A model generated the notes under the pieces. It did no database searches. It worked only from the letters and a program-made list of their open reading frames with translations, and was not told the DNA's origin. A program made the position numbers and the translations under genes. Source: DATBJG01 sp963790545 (GTDB taxonomy: Bacteria; Acidobacteriota; Vicinamibacteria; Vicinamibacterales; JAMQPK01). Taken from it: a DNA stretch of 64,000 nt. Each line of letters starts with the position of its first letter. Position 1 is the stretch's first letter. Positions 18,055 to 26,405 of this stretch are shown piece after piece. The stretch lies in contig CAWBPA010000017.1 in assembly GCA_963790545.1 (NCBI GenBank), positions 620,001-684,000 of the forward strand, read 5' to 3'.

Positions 18055-18417
18055 TCACTGAATAGAGGCGTTTTTGGCCTGAATCTTACCGCCGAAGGAA
18101 TGGAGGACTATTTGGCCGTTTCGCATGACGAAGGTGTCGGCTACCGCTTCGTAAGTATTGTCTGCTGTCTCGGCGCGCCAGAGAATGTAGGCGTAGTCGC
18201 CGTCAACGCTCCGAAGCTGGAGGGAAAACGTCGTTCCAGGTTTTCCAAACTCCGTAAAGATTGCCTGAAAGAGTGAGCGAATGGCAGCCGGTCCCTTTAG
18301 TGGTCCTCGCGGTGTGAACATGACTGCCGCCGACGAATAGTCGGCGACGATGCCGTCCAGGTCCCCCCTACCAAAGCAATCAAGATGGCGATCAAGTAGC
18401 TGTTCGGTTGAACTCAT
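18055..18417 (-). CDS. SnoaL-like/DUF4440 protein
   Basis: A 120-residue NTF2-fold protein. It contains EQLLDRHLDCFGRGDLDGI, the turn AAVMFTPRGPLKGPAAIRS and a C-terminal VLHSFGGKIQAKN strand. No signal peptide is present, so it should be cytoplasmic. AAGGAGCGCC lies 8 nt or so upstream of the ATG. It belongs to the same broad superfamily as the genes at 4061 and 35586 but is not a close copy of either. Its ligand is unknown. Confidence 0.85.
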   Translation of the reverse strand: MSSTEQLLDRHLDCFGRGDLDGIVADYSSAAVMFTPRGPLKGPAAIRSLFQAIFTEFGKPGTTFSLQLRSVDGDYAYILWRAETADNTYEAVADTFVMRNGQIVLHSFGGKIQAKNASIQ

Positions 18418-18522
18418 TAAGGCGCTCCTTTACTGCGAAGTCTAGCACCGGCATTGAAGGAAACCTTCGATCACCGGATTGTCTGATTCTGCAATAAGGA
18501 CGGACGTCGCCTTCCACGTTGA

Positions 18523-18596
18523 TCACGCCGCGATGCCGACGACGAAAGTGGCGGGGATCGACCACCTACCTTCCTCGTATCCCTTTGGGGACGCCA
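18523..18596 (-). repeat. Dispersed repeat copy i (core plus PATFV-GIAA tail)
   Basis: The core TTGGGGACGCCA is at 18585-18596, preceded by GTATCCCT, close to the T-arm and acceptor end of tRNA-Glu. The - strand reads VASPKGYEEGRWSI, then PATFVVGIAA and TGA at 18523-18525. It is equal in length to copy c. Confidence 0.75.
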
Positions 18597-18705
18597 CCCT
18601 TCGCTCACGCTTGTCGGCGTGAGCGTGAGCTACGGTTGGCAAGCCACGCGAAGGCTGTCCGACAAAGCCCGCGGAGCAGCGAAGGCGGACCGTCACTCTC
18701 TGAGA
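18597..18705. repeat. Palindromic extension of copy i
   Basis: It aligns with 8186-8290 (shared GGCAAGCCA, GCGAAGGCGGAC blocks). The first hairpin is CGCTCACGC (18602-18610) pairing perfectly with GCGTGAGCG (18617-18625). The stem differs from the 8188-8206 copy but the pairing is kept. Confidence 0.6.
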
Positions 18706-18752
18706 GCTTCGGCTGCAGGGCAGCTTCATCTCGGTCCTTGAACCTCACAGTC

Positions 18753-19157
18753 TCAGATTACTGTTACCTCTTCGACGATAAACGTTTGTATACGCCCCAC
18801 GTCGAGGAAGTTCTTTGAATCAGCTATCGCGGCTTGTGACTCTGGCGACGCCAGCGCTCGCTGCAGCGATCCCATGTCGTCAAACCAAAGCTCAGAAAAC
18901 CCATCGTAAGGCAGCGGTGAACCATCAAGCGTTGCGCCTACATGGTTCTGAACGTATTTCCGCAGACCGGGGAGTGCTGAGCCAATCGGAGCGTGCTTAT
19001 CCCGCCAATATCGACTAAAGGCGTCGAAATCCATTCCAGGTCGCCGATGGAGAACAAAGACCATCTTTACCATCTTGGACGTTTGGTTTCGGGTAGAGCC
19101 ACTGGCCGCACCTACCGCTGCTGTAAGTGACGCAGCCAAGAATTGCCTTTTATTCAT
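18753..19157 (-). CDS. EthD-domain protein with N-terminal signal
   Basis: A 134-residue protein. It has a short signal (MNKRQFLAASLTAAVGAAS) and then a dimeric alpha-beta barrel of the EthD type, recognisable from VFVLHRRPGMDFDAFSRYW, DKHAPIG and the C-terminal FIVEEVTVI. EthD was first seen in ether-degradation clusters; its role as a small oxygenase-like or binding protein is poorly defined. GGGAGGTCCTG lies just upstream of the ATG. The exported form, judged from the signal, is less usual for this family. Confidence 0.8.
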   Translation of the reverse strand: MNKRQFLAASLTAAVGAASGSTRNQTSKMVKMVFVLHRRPGMDFDAFSRYWRDKHAPIGSALPGLRKYVQNHVGATLDGSPLPYDGFSELWFDDMGSLQRALASPESQAAIADSKNFLDVGRIQTFIVEEVTVI

Positions 19158-19282
19158 CAGGACCTCCCTTGTTGTGTTCTATTAGAGCGGGTGGGAGGGA
19201 ACGCGGCCTCTCCCGCAGCGAGCACCGCCGCAGAACGATTCGGTCAACTCCTTCTCGAATCCGAGAGGTCACGCCGCAATCG

Positions 19283-19756
19283 CTAGTTTTTGGGGGGCGG
19301 AAGTTTCACGCCGCGCTGCCGCCGGAGCACGGCCGCCGCCGTGATGACGTCCTCGGCCGTAAGCCCGACCCGACTGTTGACGACGACCTGATACGCGGCC
19401 ACGGGCGCCAAGTCCCCGGGGTCGGCGTCGTCCAAAATGACAAACGCCTCGACGTTGTCGACCGCTGCCAGCCACGCCGAAATTTCTTCGCCGCGCGTGG
19501 CGTTGAGCATGACGGGCGTGGCGAATTGCAGGCGCCGCGGCGCCTCTGCCCAGCCCGCCTGCGCCAACAGCTGGACAGTCGCGCCGAGCCCGACTTCGTG
19601 CCGCCACGTGCTCGCCAGCACGACCGTCAGATCGTGCTGCTCGACGAAGTGCGCGACCCGCCGCACGAGGCGTCCATCAAGGGCCTGTGCGCGACTCCGG
19701 ATGAGAGAACTGAATGGCGCCACGACGCCGTCGCAATCCAAAAACAAAACTTGCAA
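19283..19756 (-). CDS. HAD-superfamily protein, SAK HAD type, copy 2
   Basis: A 157-residue paralogue of the protein at 6598-7059. It shares FLDCDGVVAPFS, RSRAQALDGR, DLTVVLASTWRHEVG and VEAFVILDDADP. All acidic HAD motif residues are kept. It starts at TTG 19754-19756, as copy 1 also starts at TTG. The two diverge most at their C-termini (VKLPPPKN here, HPYILLA in copy 1). It lies near repeat copy i, and copy 1 lies next to copies c and d. Substrate and partner are unknown. Confidence 0.8.
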   Translation of the reverse strand: MQVLFLDCDGVVAPFSSLIRSRAQALDGRLVRRVAHFVEQHDLTVVLASTWRHEVGLGATVQLLAQAGWAEAPRRLQFATPVMLNATRGEEISAWLAAVDNVEAFVILDDADPGDLAPVAAYQVVVNSRVGLTAEDVITAAAVLRRQRGVKLPPPKN

Positions 19757-19788
19757 GAGTCATTCGTCCTTTCCCCTTAGCGTCCCGG

Positions 19789-19959
19789 TCAGGACGACGT
19801 TGGTCGTCGTTGCCCTCGTCGGCCGTTTGCGGGCCGGGGTTGTTCGATCGGCTGAAGCTTCTCGGCCGGAACCTGCGCCTCCCGGTCGCGGCCCAATTGT
19901 CGGCCTATCGGGACGGCTTTGCCGGTTATATGTAGCGGAGTCCATGTCCATTTCGTCAT
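19789..19959 (-). CDS. Possible small hypothetical protein
   Basis: A 56-residue frame from ATG with GGAGG about 5 nt upstream (MTKWTWTPLHITGKAVPIGR onward). The sequence is rich in Arg and Pro at the end and no family is recognised. It is the best candidate in a gap of about 320 bp, but it may be chance. Confidence 0.3.
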   Translation of the reverse strand: MTKWTWTPLHITGKAVPIGRQLGRDREAQVPAEKLQPIEQPRPANGRRGQRRPTSS

Positions 19960-20005
19960 CGCCGCCTCCGGTTCGTGGGTTCCTTTGAAAACCGCGTCGC
20001 CCGCC

Positions 20006-20040
20006 TCACGCCGCCTCCCGCAGCGACCGCCGCAGCTCCA
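20006..20040 (-). repeat. ELRRSLREAA tail, related to 8014-8047
   Basis: On the - strand the frame ends LELRRSLREAA and TGA (complement 20006-20008). The segment left of repeat copy e ends ELRWSLRQAA at 8014-8016. The Leu and last Ala codons differ synonymously. No TTGGGGACGCCA core is visible at this copy. Confidence 0.4.
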
Positions 20041-20076
20041 GCCGAAAAATCGGCGCAAGCCTACTTACGTTTCTCC

Positions 20077-20514
20077 TTAGCAGCGCTTCTGCTTGTCGAG
20101 CGCAAGAGACAGGAGGAGCACCGCGAGGATCTGGCACGGGACGCCAATCATGAACGCGACGCCGTGCATCTTTCCGGTGAACGACATCTGCTCAGGCGGC
20201 GTCGAAACCGGATCCATCGGGAAGCGCGCGGCCATCGCCAGCCCAAGGGCGGCCGCCAGCAGGAAGGCCAAGCCGATGCGGCTGAGCAGCGACGGCACCT
20301 GCGCGAGGAGCGCGGCGAACAGGCACGCACTGGCTGCGGCGAACGCCGCGAAACATACCGCCATCACCCAACCATGTCGCCCGAGCGCATATTGGCTGAT
20401 CATGGTCCGGGATGGATGGACTTCAGGCTTGAGGATATGCAGTGCCGCCAGTGCGATGAGCGCCAGCGCCGCCGCTCCGATGGCTGCGCGCGCACCAAGT
20501 AAGGAAATCGTCAT
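20077..20514 (-). CDS. DUF998-type integral membrane protein
   Basis: About 145 residues from the ATG with AAGGG upstream. Four hydrophobic helices are visible: AAIGAAALALIALAALHIL, WVMAVCFAAFAAASACLF, LAFLLAAALGLAMAA and GVAFMIGVPCQILAVLLLSL. The motif MISQYALGRHGW between helices 1 and 2 is typical of DUF998 proteins (Dxx/Yxx membrane family), whose function is unknown. It ends in a short basic tail DKQKRC. The upstream extension to 20547 lacks a ribosome site. Confidence 0.75.
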   Translation of the reverse strand: MTISLLGARAAIGAAALALIALAALHILKPEVHPSRTMISQYALGRHGWVMAVCFAAFAAASACLFAALLAQVPSLLSRIGLAFLLAAALGLAMAARFPMDPVSTPPEQMSFTGKMHGVAFMIGVPCQILAVLLLSLALDKQKRC

Positions 20515-20798
20515 GGCGCTTGCCCTTTTCGTTCGATGCCGCAGCATAACGCGGAAACGGCAGGGGCAGGCTTAGTTACGACGCCTTTACGTGGCGACTT
20601 GGCGCGTGGACCGTTCGACGCTGGGACTCGATGCGCTCACGAGATTAAGTTTAGAGCCTCTAACAAAACCCCGGCGCGGCGCGCTGCGAGCGCCCAGCTA
20701 CTTCGTCGGCACGACACGACAGATTTGTCGAACTGGTGGCACACCGTTCGAACGGCGATACGCGACCGGAGGGCGAATAGGTAAACCCTCTCGTCCCC

Positions 20799-23138
20799 TT
20801 ACCCGACGCCGTTCCATTCGAGGGGCGGATCGAACGCTTCACCCACAGGTCCCACGCCGATCACGATTTTGCGGATGGTACCGGTGAACCGGTTGTCATA
20901 CGCCTTGTAGTCGTGCGTCACAGGCGTCAGGTCGTCCATGCCGACATCGGCTGGCTCGGTGCCGGTGAAGAACGGGATCGTGCGATCGATGCGTCCTGAT
21001 GCCACCTGTTCGCCGTTGATGAAAAAGTCGCCCCTCCCGCCCGCGCCGGGCGTCTTGCCGCCATCGTAGATGAACTCCCACCGGAGCGTGACCGTGCCGG
21101 CCGGGAGCGCCTTGGGAGCGCTCACTTCATAAAGCTCGCGACCGAACCAGTTGTAGGCGAACTTCGGTTGGCCGTTTTTCACGTAGAGGCTCCATCCGCC
21201 TGGGTGTCCGCCGTGCGCGATCAGGACGCCCTCCGCGCCACCTTTGGGAATTTCTAGTTCGGCCGTAATGGTGTACGAGCGGTTCTTCATGTTGATGAAC
21301 GCGTTCTCCGACAGCCCGATCATGCCTTCGTAGAGCGTCAATGACGTGCGCGGGCCCATGAGGTCGGGGCGGCCGGCAATGGACGCATTGAATCGCTCGA
21401 GAACGCGATCATCGAGCGGCAGGACGTGGTATTTCACCGCTTCTGTCAGAAAGAGCGCTTTGAGCGCCTCGACCTTGTCGGGGTACTTGGCGGCGAGGTC
21501 GTTCGTCAGGCTGAAATCTTCCTCAGTGTTGTACAGCTCCCAGGTGTCCTTCTCGAAGGTGGCCCGTGGCGCCGCTTCCCAGAATGCCTTGTGCAGTGTC
21601 GTGGCATACCAACCATCGTGGTAGATGGCGCGGTTGCCGCCGTATTCGAAGTACTGGGTGGTATGGCGGGACTTCGCCTTGGCATCGTTGAACGTATGCA
21701 GCAGGCTGCTGCCCTCCATGGGCCTCTGGGTCATGCCATTCACGACCGTCGGCTGCGGTAGCCCGGCGGCCTCCAGCACCGTCGGGGCCAGGTCAATGAC
21801 GTGTTGAAACTGGGTGCGAGTGGCACCCTTCGCCTTGATCCCCTTGGGCCAGTGGATGACCGTCGCGTTTCGCGTCGCGGAAAACGTCGCATGGCCCTGC
21901 CCGCCGACCATCGGCGTGCAGCTCGCCTGGCCCCATGGCATGGCGTAGTGCCCGCTGGCTTTCGGTCCACCCAGATCGTCGACGTGCTTCAGCAGGTTCT
22001 CCATCGTTTCGGGCACGCCGTTGAACGACGCCAGCTGGTTGAACGACCCGATCGGACCACCGAAGGGCGACCCGCCATTGTCTCCGGCCACCCAGACGAC
22101 CAGGGTGTTTTCCAGTTCGCCAAGGTCCTCGATGGCCTGCAGAAGGCGGCCGATCTCGTAGTCGGTATGCTCGGCCATGCCGGCATAGACCTCCATCTCG
22201 CGGGCCAGCGCCCGCTGCTCCTCCGGCTTGAAGGAGCTCCACGGTTTTGCCATTTCTGGCATGGGCGCGAGCTTCGTGTTGGGCGGAACCGTGCCGAGCT
22301 GGATCTGCCGCGCCAGTGTCTCCTCGCGCAGCTTGTCCCAGCCCTGATCGAACTTGCCCTTGTATTTGTCGATCCATTCCTTGGGCACATGATGCGGGTC
22401 GTGCGTGCCCGCCGCCGCGTAATAGATGAAGAACGGCTTGTCCGGCGTGAGCGACTGCTGGGTGCGGACCCAGACAATGGCCTTGTCGGTAATGTCGGTG
22501 CTGACGTGGTAATCCGGATTGCGGGGCGTCGGGATGCGGGTCACGCCATCGTACAGGGCCGGAAAGTAGAGGTCGGACTCGCCCTGAAGAAACCCGTAGA
22601 ACTTGTCGAAACCAGAATGCGCTGGCCAACGGTCCATCGGCCCGGACACACTCAATTCCCACGGCGGCAGCTCGTGGGATTTGCCGAACATCGCGGTACC
22701 GTAGCCGTTCAGCCGCAGTATCTCGGCCAACGGTGCGATGGACTGGGGACGCACGCAGCTCATGCCTGGAAACGCGGTCCCCATCTCGGCCACGCCGCCC
22801 ATGTTCGCGCTGTGCGAGTTGCGGCCGGTGAGCAGGGCCACACGCGTGGGCGAGCAGACCGGCGCCGTGTGCATGTTGTTGTAGCGCAGGCCACCTTTGG
22901 CGAGGCGCTCGAAGGCCGACATGTTGACCGGCCCGCCAAAACATCCCGGGTCTCCGAACCCCATGTTGTCGATCAGAATGAAGACGACGTTGGGTGCGCC
23001 CGCACCTTTGGGTGGCTTCAACTCGAAGCGAGGCGGCGGTGTGGCCTTGCGGGCATCGACTTCAGTGATCGCCGGATGCTGTGGCTCGGGAAGCGGCAGA
23101 ATCGAGCGGTCGGTCGTTTTGTCGGGCGTGTCACTCAT
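20799..23138 (-). CDS. Arylsulfatase (formylglycine-dependent)
   Basis: A 779-residue sulfatase that would hydrolyse a sulfate ester. It has the metal-binding N-terminus VVFILIDNMGFGD (residues 51-63), the sulfatase signature CSPTRVALLTG with Cys95 as the residue converted to formylglycine, and AGDNGGSPFGG later in the chain for metal binding. The C-terminal 250 residues form the extra domain found in long (about 780-residue) arylsulfatases. No signal peptide is seen, so it may act in the cytoplasm. It needs a formylglycine-generating enzyme, which is not in this window. It sits alone, with a weak ribosome site. Confidence 0.92.
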   Translation of the reverse strand: MSDTPDKTTDRSILPLPEPQHPAITEVDARKATPPPRFELKPPKGAGAPNVVFILIDNMGFGDPGCFGGPVNMSAFERLAKGGLRYNNMHTAPVCSPTRVALLTGRNSHSANMGGVAEMGTAFPGMSCVRPQSIAPLAEILRLNGYGTAMFGKSHELPPWELSVSGPMDRWPAHSGFDKFYGFLQGESDLYFPALYDGVTRIPTPRNPDYHVSTDITDKAIVWVRTQQSLTPDKPFFIYYAAAGTHDPHHVPKEWIDKYKGKFDQGWDKLREETLARQIQLGTVPPNTKLAPMPEMAKPWSSFKPEEQRALAREMEVYAGMAEHTDYEIGRLLQAIEDLGELENTLVVWVAGDNGGSPFGGPIGSFNQLASFNGVPETMENLLKHVDDLGGPKASGHYAMPWGQASCTPMVGGQGHATFSATRNATVIHWPKGIKAKGATRTQFQHVIDLAPTVLEAAGLPQPTVVNGMTQRPMEGSSLLHTFNDAKAKSRHTTQYFEYGGNRAIYHDGWYATTLHKAFWEAAPRATFEKDTWELYNTEEDFSLTNDLAAKYPDKVEALKALFLTEAVKYHVLPLDDRVLERFNASIAGRPDLMGPRTSLTLYEGMIGLSENAFINMKNRSYTITAELEIPKGGAEGVLIAHGGHPGGWSLYVKNGQPKFAYNWFGRELYEVSAPKALPAGTVTLRWEFIYDGGKTPGAGGRGDFFINGEQVASGRIDRTIPFFTGTEPADVGMDDLTPVTHDYKAYDNRFTGTIRKIVIGVGPVGEAFDPPLEWNGVG

Positions 23139-23338
23139 GGATTGGTCTCTGGCGTGCCTGGCGTTGAGCGGAGATGCCTAAACAGCAAAATTGCGGCCAG
23201 CACCGGTGCCCCTCCATCGTTGGTTCCCTCGCGGCTTCCGACCGAAAAGCGCCGCCTTTCTGAACCTGCAGTCTCGTTCAGTCACGAAATACCGTTGGTG
23301 TGGCCACCGCAATAGCGATGGCGGGCGTGACTCTCCTA

Positions 23339-23367
23339 TTGACGTTCTATAAGTCACAGCCTATCCT
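23339..23367 (+). promoter_or_regulatory. Promoter of the padR-ADOP operon
   Basis: TTGACG (23339-23344), a 17-bp spacer and TATCCT (23362-23367). The following TAGATAATCTATA stretch lies next to the ribosome site and could be the PadR operator, since PadR proteins usually repress their own operon; that part is inferred. Confidence 0.6.
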
Positions 23368-23394
23368 CTCCTAGATAATCTATAAGGAGGCCTC

Positions 23395-23727
23395 ACGGAA
23401 TCGCGAACTGACTTGATGAGGGGCACGCTCGAGCTGCTGATTCTCTGTAGCCTGGTGCCGATGCCGCTGCACGGGTTGGGCATCGCGCGGCGCATCAGCC
23501 AGATCACACAGGGCGCGTTCGACGTCAAGGCCGGCTCTCTGTTTCCGGCGCTGTATCGTCTGGAGGAGCGCGGCCTCGTCACGTCCGAGTGGGGTGAGTC
23601 GGAAACCCGCCGCCGCGCGAAGTTCTACAGTCTCACGCGCCTCGGCAAGAGACAGCTTCATATCGAAGAAGCCAACTGGCAGCGCATCGCGCTGGCGATG
23701 GCACACGCCCTGGGGTCGACGTCATGA
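23395..23727 (+). CDS. PadR-family transcriptional regulator, possible ACG start
   Basis: A winged-helix regulator of about 110 residues. It contains the family signature RGTLELLILCSL, AGSLFPALYRLEERGLV (recognition wing) and a C-terminal helix. A perfect AAGGAGG (23384-23390) is followed 4 nt later by ACG GAA TCG CGA ACT GAC. The encoded ESRTD fits the usual start of PadR proteins, but no ATG/GTG/TTG is there. The next start codons are TTG 23413 and ATG 23416, about 22 nt from the ribosome site. The stop overlaps the permease start (ATGA). It probably represses the permease operon. Confidence 0.8.
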   Translation, partial: TESRTDLMRGTLELLILCSLVPMPLHGLGIARRISQITQGAFDVKAGSLFPALYRLEERGLVTSEWGESETRRRAKFYSLTRLGKRQLHIEEANWQRIALAMAHALGSTS

Positions 23728-26396
23728 CCGGTCTGGGGTCCTTCCTCCACTGGATGCGCAGTTTGGCGCGGAACCTGATGCACGGCCAGACACGTGATGC
23801 CGAGCTGGAAGCGGACGTCCAGTCATATGTCGATCTGCTCACCGATGAAAAGGTGGCCGCGGGCATGCCACCCGATCTCGCCCGGCGCGCCGCGCTTCTC
23901 GAGATCGGCGGCGTGGAAACCGTGAAGGAAGAAGCGCGGGCGGTTCGAGCCGGGGCAGTGCTGGCCGAGTTGTGGCAAGACGCGAGGTACGCGATTCGAG
24001 TCGCCCGACGCGATCTGGGCTTTACCAGCGTGGCCGTCCTGACACTTGCCCTTGGAATTGGCGCCAACACCGCGATCTTCAGTGTGGTCAACACCGTCCT
24101 GGTGAAACCACTGCCGTACCGCGATCCAGATCGCCTCGTCTTCGTATGGGAGCGGAATACGTCGGTCGGCAAAGATCGCGACCTTGTCCCCCCGCCGAAT
24201 TTTCAGGATTGGAGAGCACAGAACACCGTGTTCGATGAGCTGGGGGCTTATCGCGTTGACGGTTTCACCCTGAGCGGCGTTGACGAGCCTGAGAGCATCA
24301 GCGCGCTCAACGCGTCCAGCAGCCTGTTTCGCGTGCTCGGCGTCGATGCTGTCATCGGTCGCGCGTTCACGGACGAAGAAGAACGGCGCCGGGATCGAGT
24401 CGTGGTGCTCAGACACGAATTCTGGCAGCGCCGGTTTGGCGGTGAGAGGAATGTCGTCGGCAGTTCCATCACATTGAGCGGGGCTAGCTTTGTGGTGGTC
24501 GGCGTGATGCCTGTGAATTTCAGATTCCCGGAAGGTACCCCCATCGACCTCTACTCTCCCCTCGTCTTTACGCAGGACGAGCTCACCGGCCGCAGATCGC
24601 ACACCCTCACCGTGATCGGCCGGCTCAAAGACGGCGTGACGAGAGAAGGGGCAAGTGCCAACATCGGCACGATTGCTCGCGGGATTGCGGCTCAGGATAG
24701 CGGCAGCAATCCCGAAGTGGACGTGATTGGCGCGCACGATCTTCTCGTGGAGGACGTCCGCCTGGGTCTGGTGATCCTGCTGGCAACCGTGGGGTTCGTG
24801 CTGCTCATTGCGTGCACCAACGTCGCCAACCTGCTTCTGGTGCGGGCGACGGCCAGACAGAGCGAAATGGCCATTCGCTCAGCGCTTGGGGCCGGCAGGC
24901 TGCGTCTCGTCCGCCAACTGCTCACCGAGAGTGTTCTTCTCGCCCTCGTTGGCAGTGCCTTCGGAACGCTCGTCGCGTGGTGGGTCTTGGGACTTCTCGC
25001 ACGCATCAGCCCGCGGGATCTTACGCGAATAGAGCAAGTGGGCATCGATTCGACCGTCCTGGTGTTCGCGACCGCAATCGCCGTGTTGACAGGTCTCGGG
25101 TTCGGAATCGCCCCTGCACTGCAGGTGTCCGGGTCGAATCTCACAAATGCGACCAAAGAGCAGAGGTTTCGACGACACCACGGACGCTCGATCCTCGCCG
25201 TTTCGGAGATTGCGCTTTCGCTCATGCTGCTGGTGGGCGCAGGCTTGATGATTCGCAGTCTGCTCGAGATCCAGAAACTCGATCTCGGCTTTCAGCCGCA
25301 AAACGTTTTGACAGCACCGATCTTCCTGCCGCCATCCAGGTACCCGGTCGACCCGACCCAGTTTCGCCCGCTCCAGCCAGGAGCCCCGCCCCCAGTTTTG
25401 TCGAAGCGGTCTGCTTTCTTGGTGCAACTGCAGGAGAAGGTGGCGGCGCTTCCGGGCGTGCAGTCAGCAGGTGCGGTCACGTCACTCCCACTGAGTCCAG
25501 TCGGCATTGACTACGATTTGCCAGTCGTCGTCCAGGGGCGGCCGCGCCCGCGGGCCGGCGAAGAACCCCAAGCCGACTTCCGCGTCGTTTCGACCGACTA
25601 TTTCCGCACGATGAAGATTCCACTCCTGCGAGGCCGGGAGTTCACCGAGTTCGACGGTCCGGCCACCGCGTCGGTGGTCATCATCAACGAGACGATGCAG
25701 CGCCAGATGTTCCCCGGTGAGGAGCCGATCGGCCAGCGGCTTCTGTTGTACGGCCGGCCCAGAGAGATCATCGGAGTGGTTGGCTCCGTGCGGCATCACG
25801 GGTTCAGCCGCGGTGCACGGCCGGAGATGATCTTGCCCTACCGGCAGTTTCAGCTTGGAGGTATCACGCTCGTGGTCCGCAGCAGCCTGGAGCCGTCCGG
25901 ACTTACCGCTGCGATCAAGAAGGAGGTGCACTCCATCGATCCCGCGCTGCCTTTCTCCAGAGTGCGCATGATGGACGAACTTCTCGCGGAATCGGTCGCG
26001 CAGCCGCGATTCACGACTCTCCTCCTTGCGGGGTTTGCGTTCCTCGCGATGACGCTGGCGTTCGTCGGTGTCTATGGAGTGATGTCATATACCGTCAGCC
26101 AGAGGACGCAGGAAATCAGTGTGCGAATGGCATTGGGCGCTCTCCGATCCGCTGTCGTGTGGATGGTCGTCCGTCACGGAATGATCCTCGTGGTCGTGGG
26201 GATCATCGTCGGGCTCGGCGGCGCTGCCGTCGGAACCAGATTGATGGCGCGACTCTTGTTTGGAGTGACCGCCACAGATCCGACGACCTTCATAGCGGCA
26301 GCGGCGGCACTCGGTGTCGCCTCGCTTGCGGCCACCTACATCCCGGCACTGCGCGCCGCTCGCGTCGCTCCTGTGACGTCGTTGCGATCTGAGTAG
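23724..26396 (+). CDS. ADOP-type ABC transporter permease (duplicated MacB/FtsX fold)
   Basis: An 890-residue permease of the acidobacterial duplicated orphan permease type. A cytosolic prefix (1-95) leads to a first transmembrane helix (SVAVLTLALGIGANTAIFSV), a MacB-like periplasmic domain (130-345), three helices (LVILLATVGFVLLIACTNV, then two more), a second periplasmic domain (560-740) and a last set of helices (LLLAGFAFLAMTLAFVGVYG, VVRHGMILVVVGIIVGLGGA). No ATPase gene is adjacent, which is normal for ADOPs. Its start overlaps the padR stop, so the two are coupled. ADOPs are thought to act in export or stress resistance with a distant ATPase; the substrate is unknown. Confidence 0.95.
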   Translation: MTGLGSFLHWMRSLARNLMHGQTRDAELEADVQSYVDLLTDEKVAAGMPPDLARRAALLEIGGVETVKEEARAVRAGAVLAELWQDARYAIRVARRDLGFTSVAVLTLALGIGANTAIFSVVNTVLVKPLPYRDPDRLVFVWERNTSVGKDRDLVPPPNFQDWRAQNTVFDELGAYRVDGFTLSGVDEPESISALNASSSLFRVLGVDAVIGRAFTDEEERRRDRVVVLRHEFWQRRFGGERNVVGSSITLSGASFVVVGVMPVNFRFPEGTPIDLYSPLVFTQDELTGRRSHTLTVIGRLKDGVTREGASANIGTIARGIAAQDSGSNPEVDVIGAHDLLVEDVRLGLVILLATVGFVLLIACTNVANLLLVRATARQSEMAIRSALGAGRLRLVRQLLTESVLLALVGSAFGTLVAWWVLGLLARISPRDLTRIEQVGIDSTVLVFATAIAVLTGLGFGIAPALQVSGSNLTNATKEQRFRRHHGRSILAVSEIALSLMLLVGAGLMIRSLLEIQKLDLGFQPQNVLTAPIFLPPSRYPVDPTQFRPLQPGAPPPVLSKRSAFLVQLQEKVAALPGVQSAGAVTSLPLSPVGIDYDLPVVVQGRPRPRAGEEPQADFRVVSTDYFRTMKIPLLRGREFTEFDGPATASVVIINETMQRQMFPGEEPIGQRLLLYGRPREIIGVVGSVRHHGFSRGARPEMILPYRQFQLGGITLVVRSSLEPSGLTAAIKKEVHSIDPALPFSRVRMMDELLAESVAQPRFTTLLLAGFAFLAMTLAFVGVYGVMSYTVSQRTQEISVRMALGALRSAVVWMVVRHGMILVVVGIIVGLGGAAVGTRLMARLLFGVTATDPTTFIAAAAALGVASLAATYIPALRAARVAPVTSLRSE

Positions 26397-26405
26397 GGCC
26401 TACCG

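Larger units (their letters stand above)
18418..18752. other. 335-bp gap occupied mostly by repeat copy i
   Basis: The gap contains repeat copy i (18523-18596) and its palindromic extension (18597-18705). No gene is supported. Confidence 0.6.

Noticed and set aside
21801..23315. 504-residue frame antisense to the arylsulfatase
   Set aside because: It is a shadow of the sulfatase, which carries the CSPTR signature and full-length homology.
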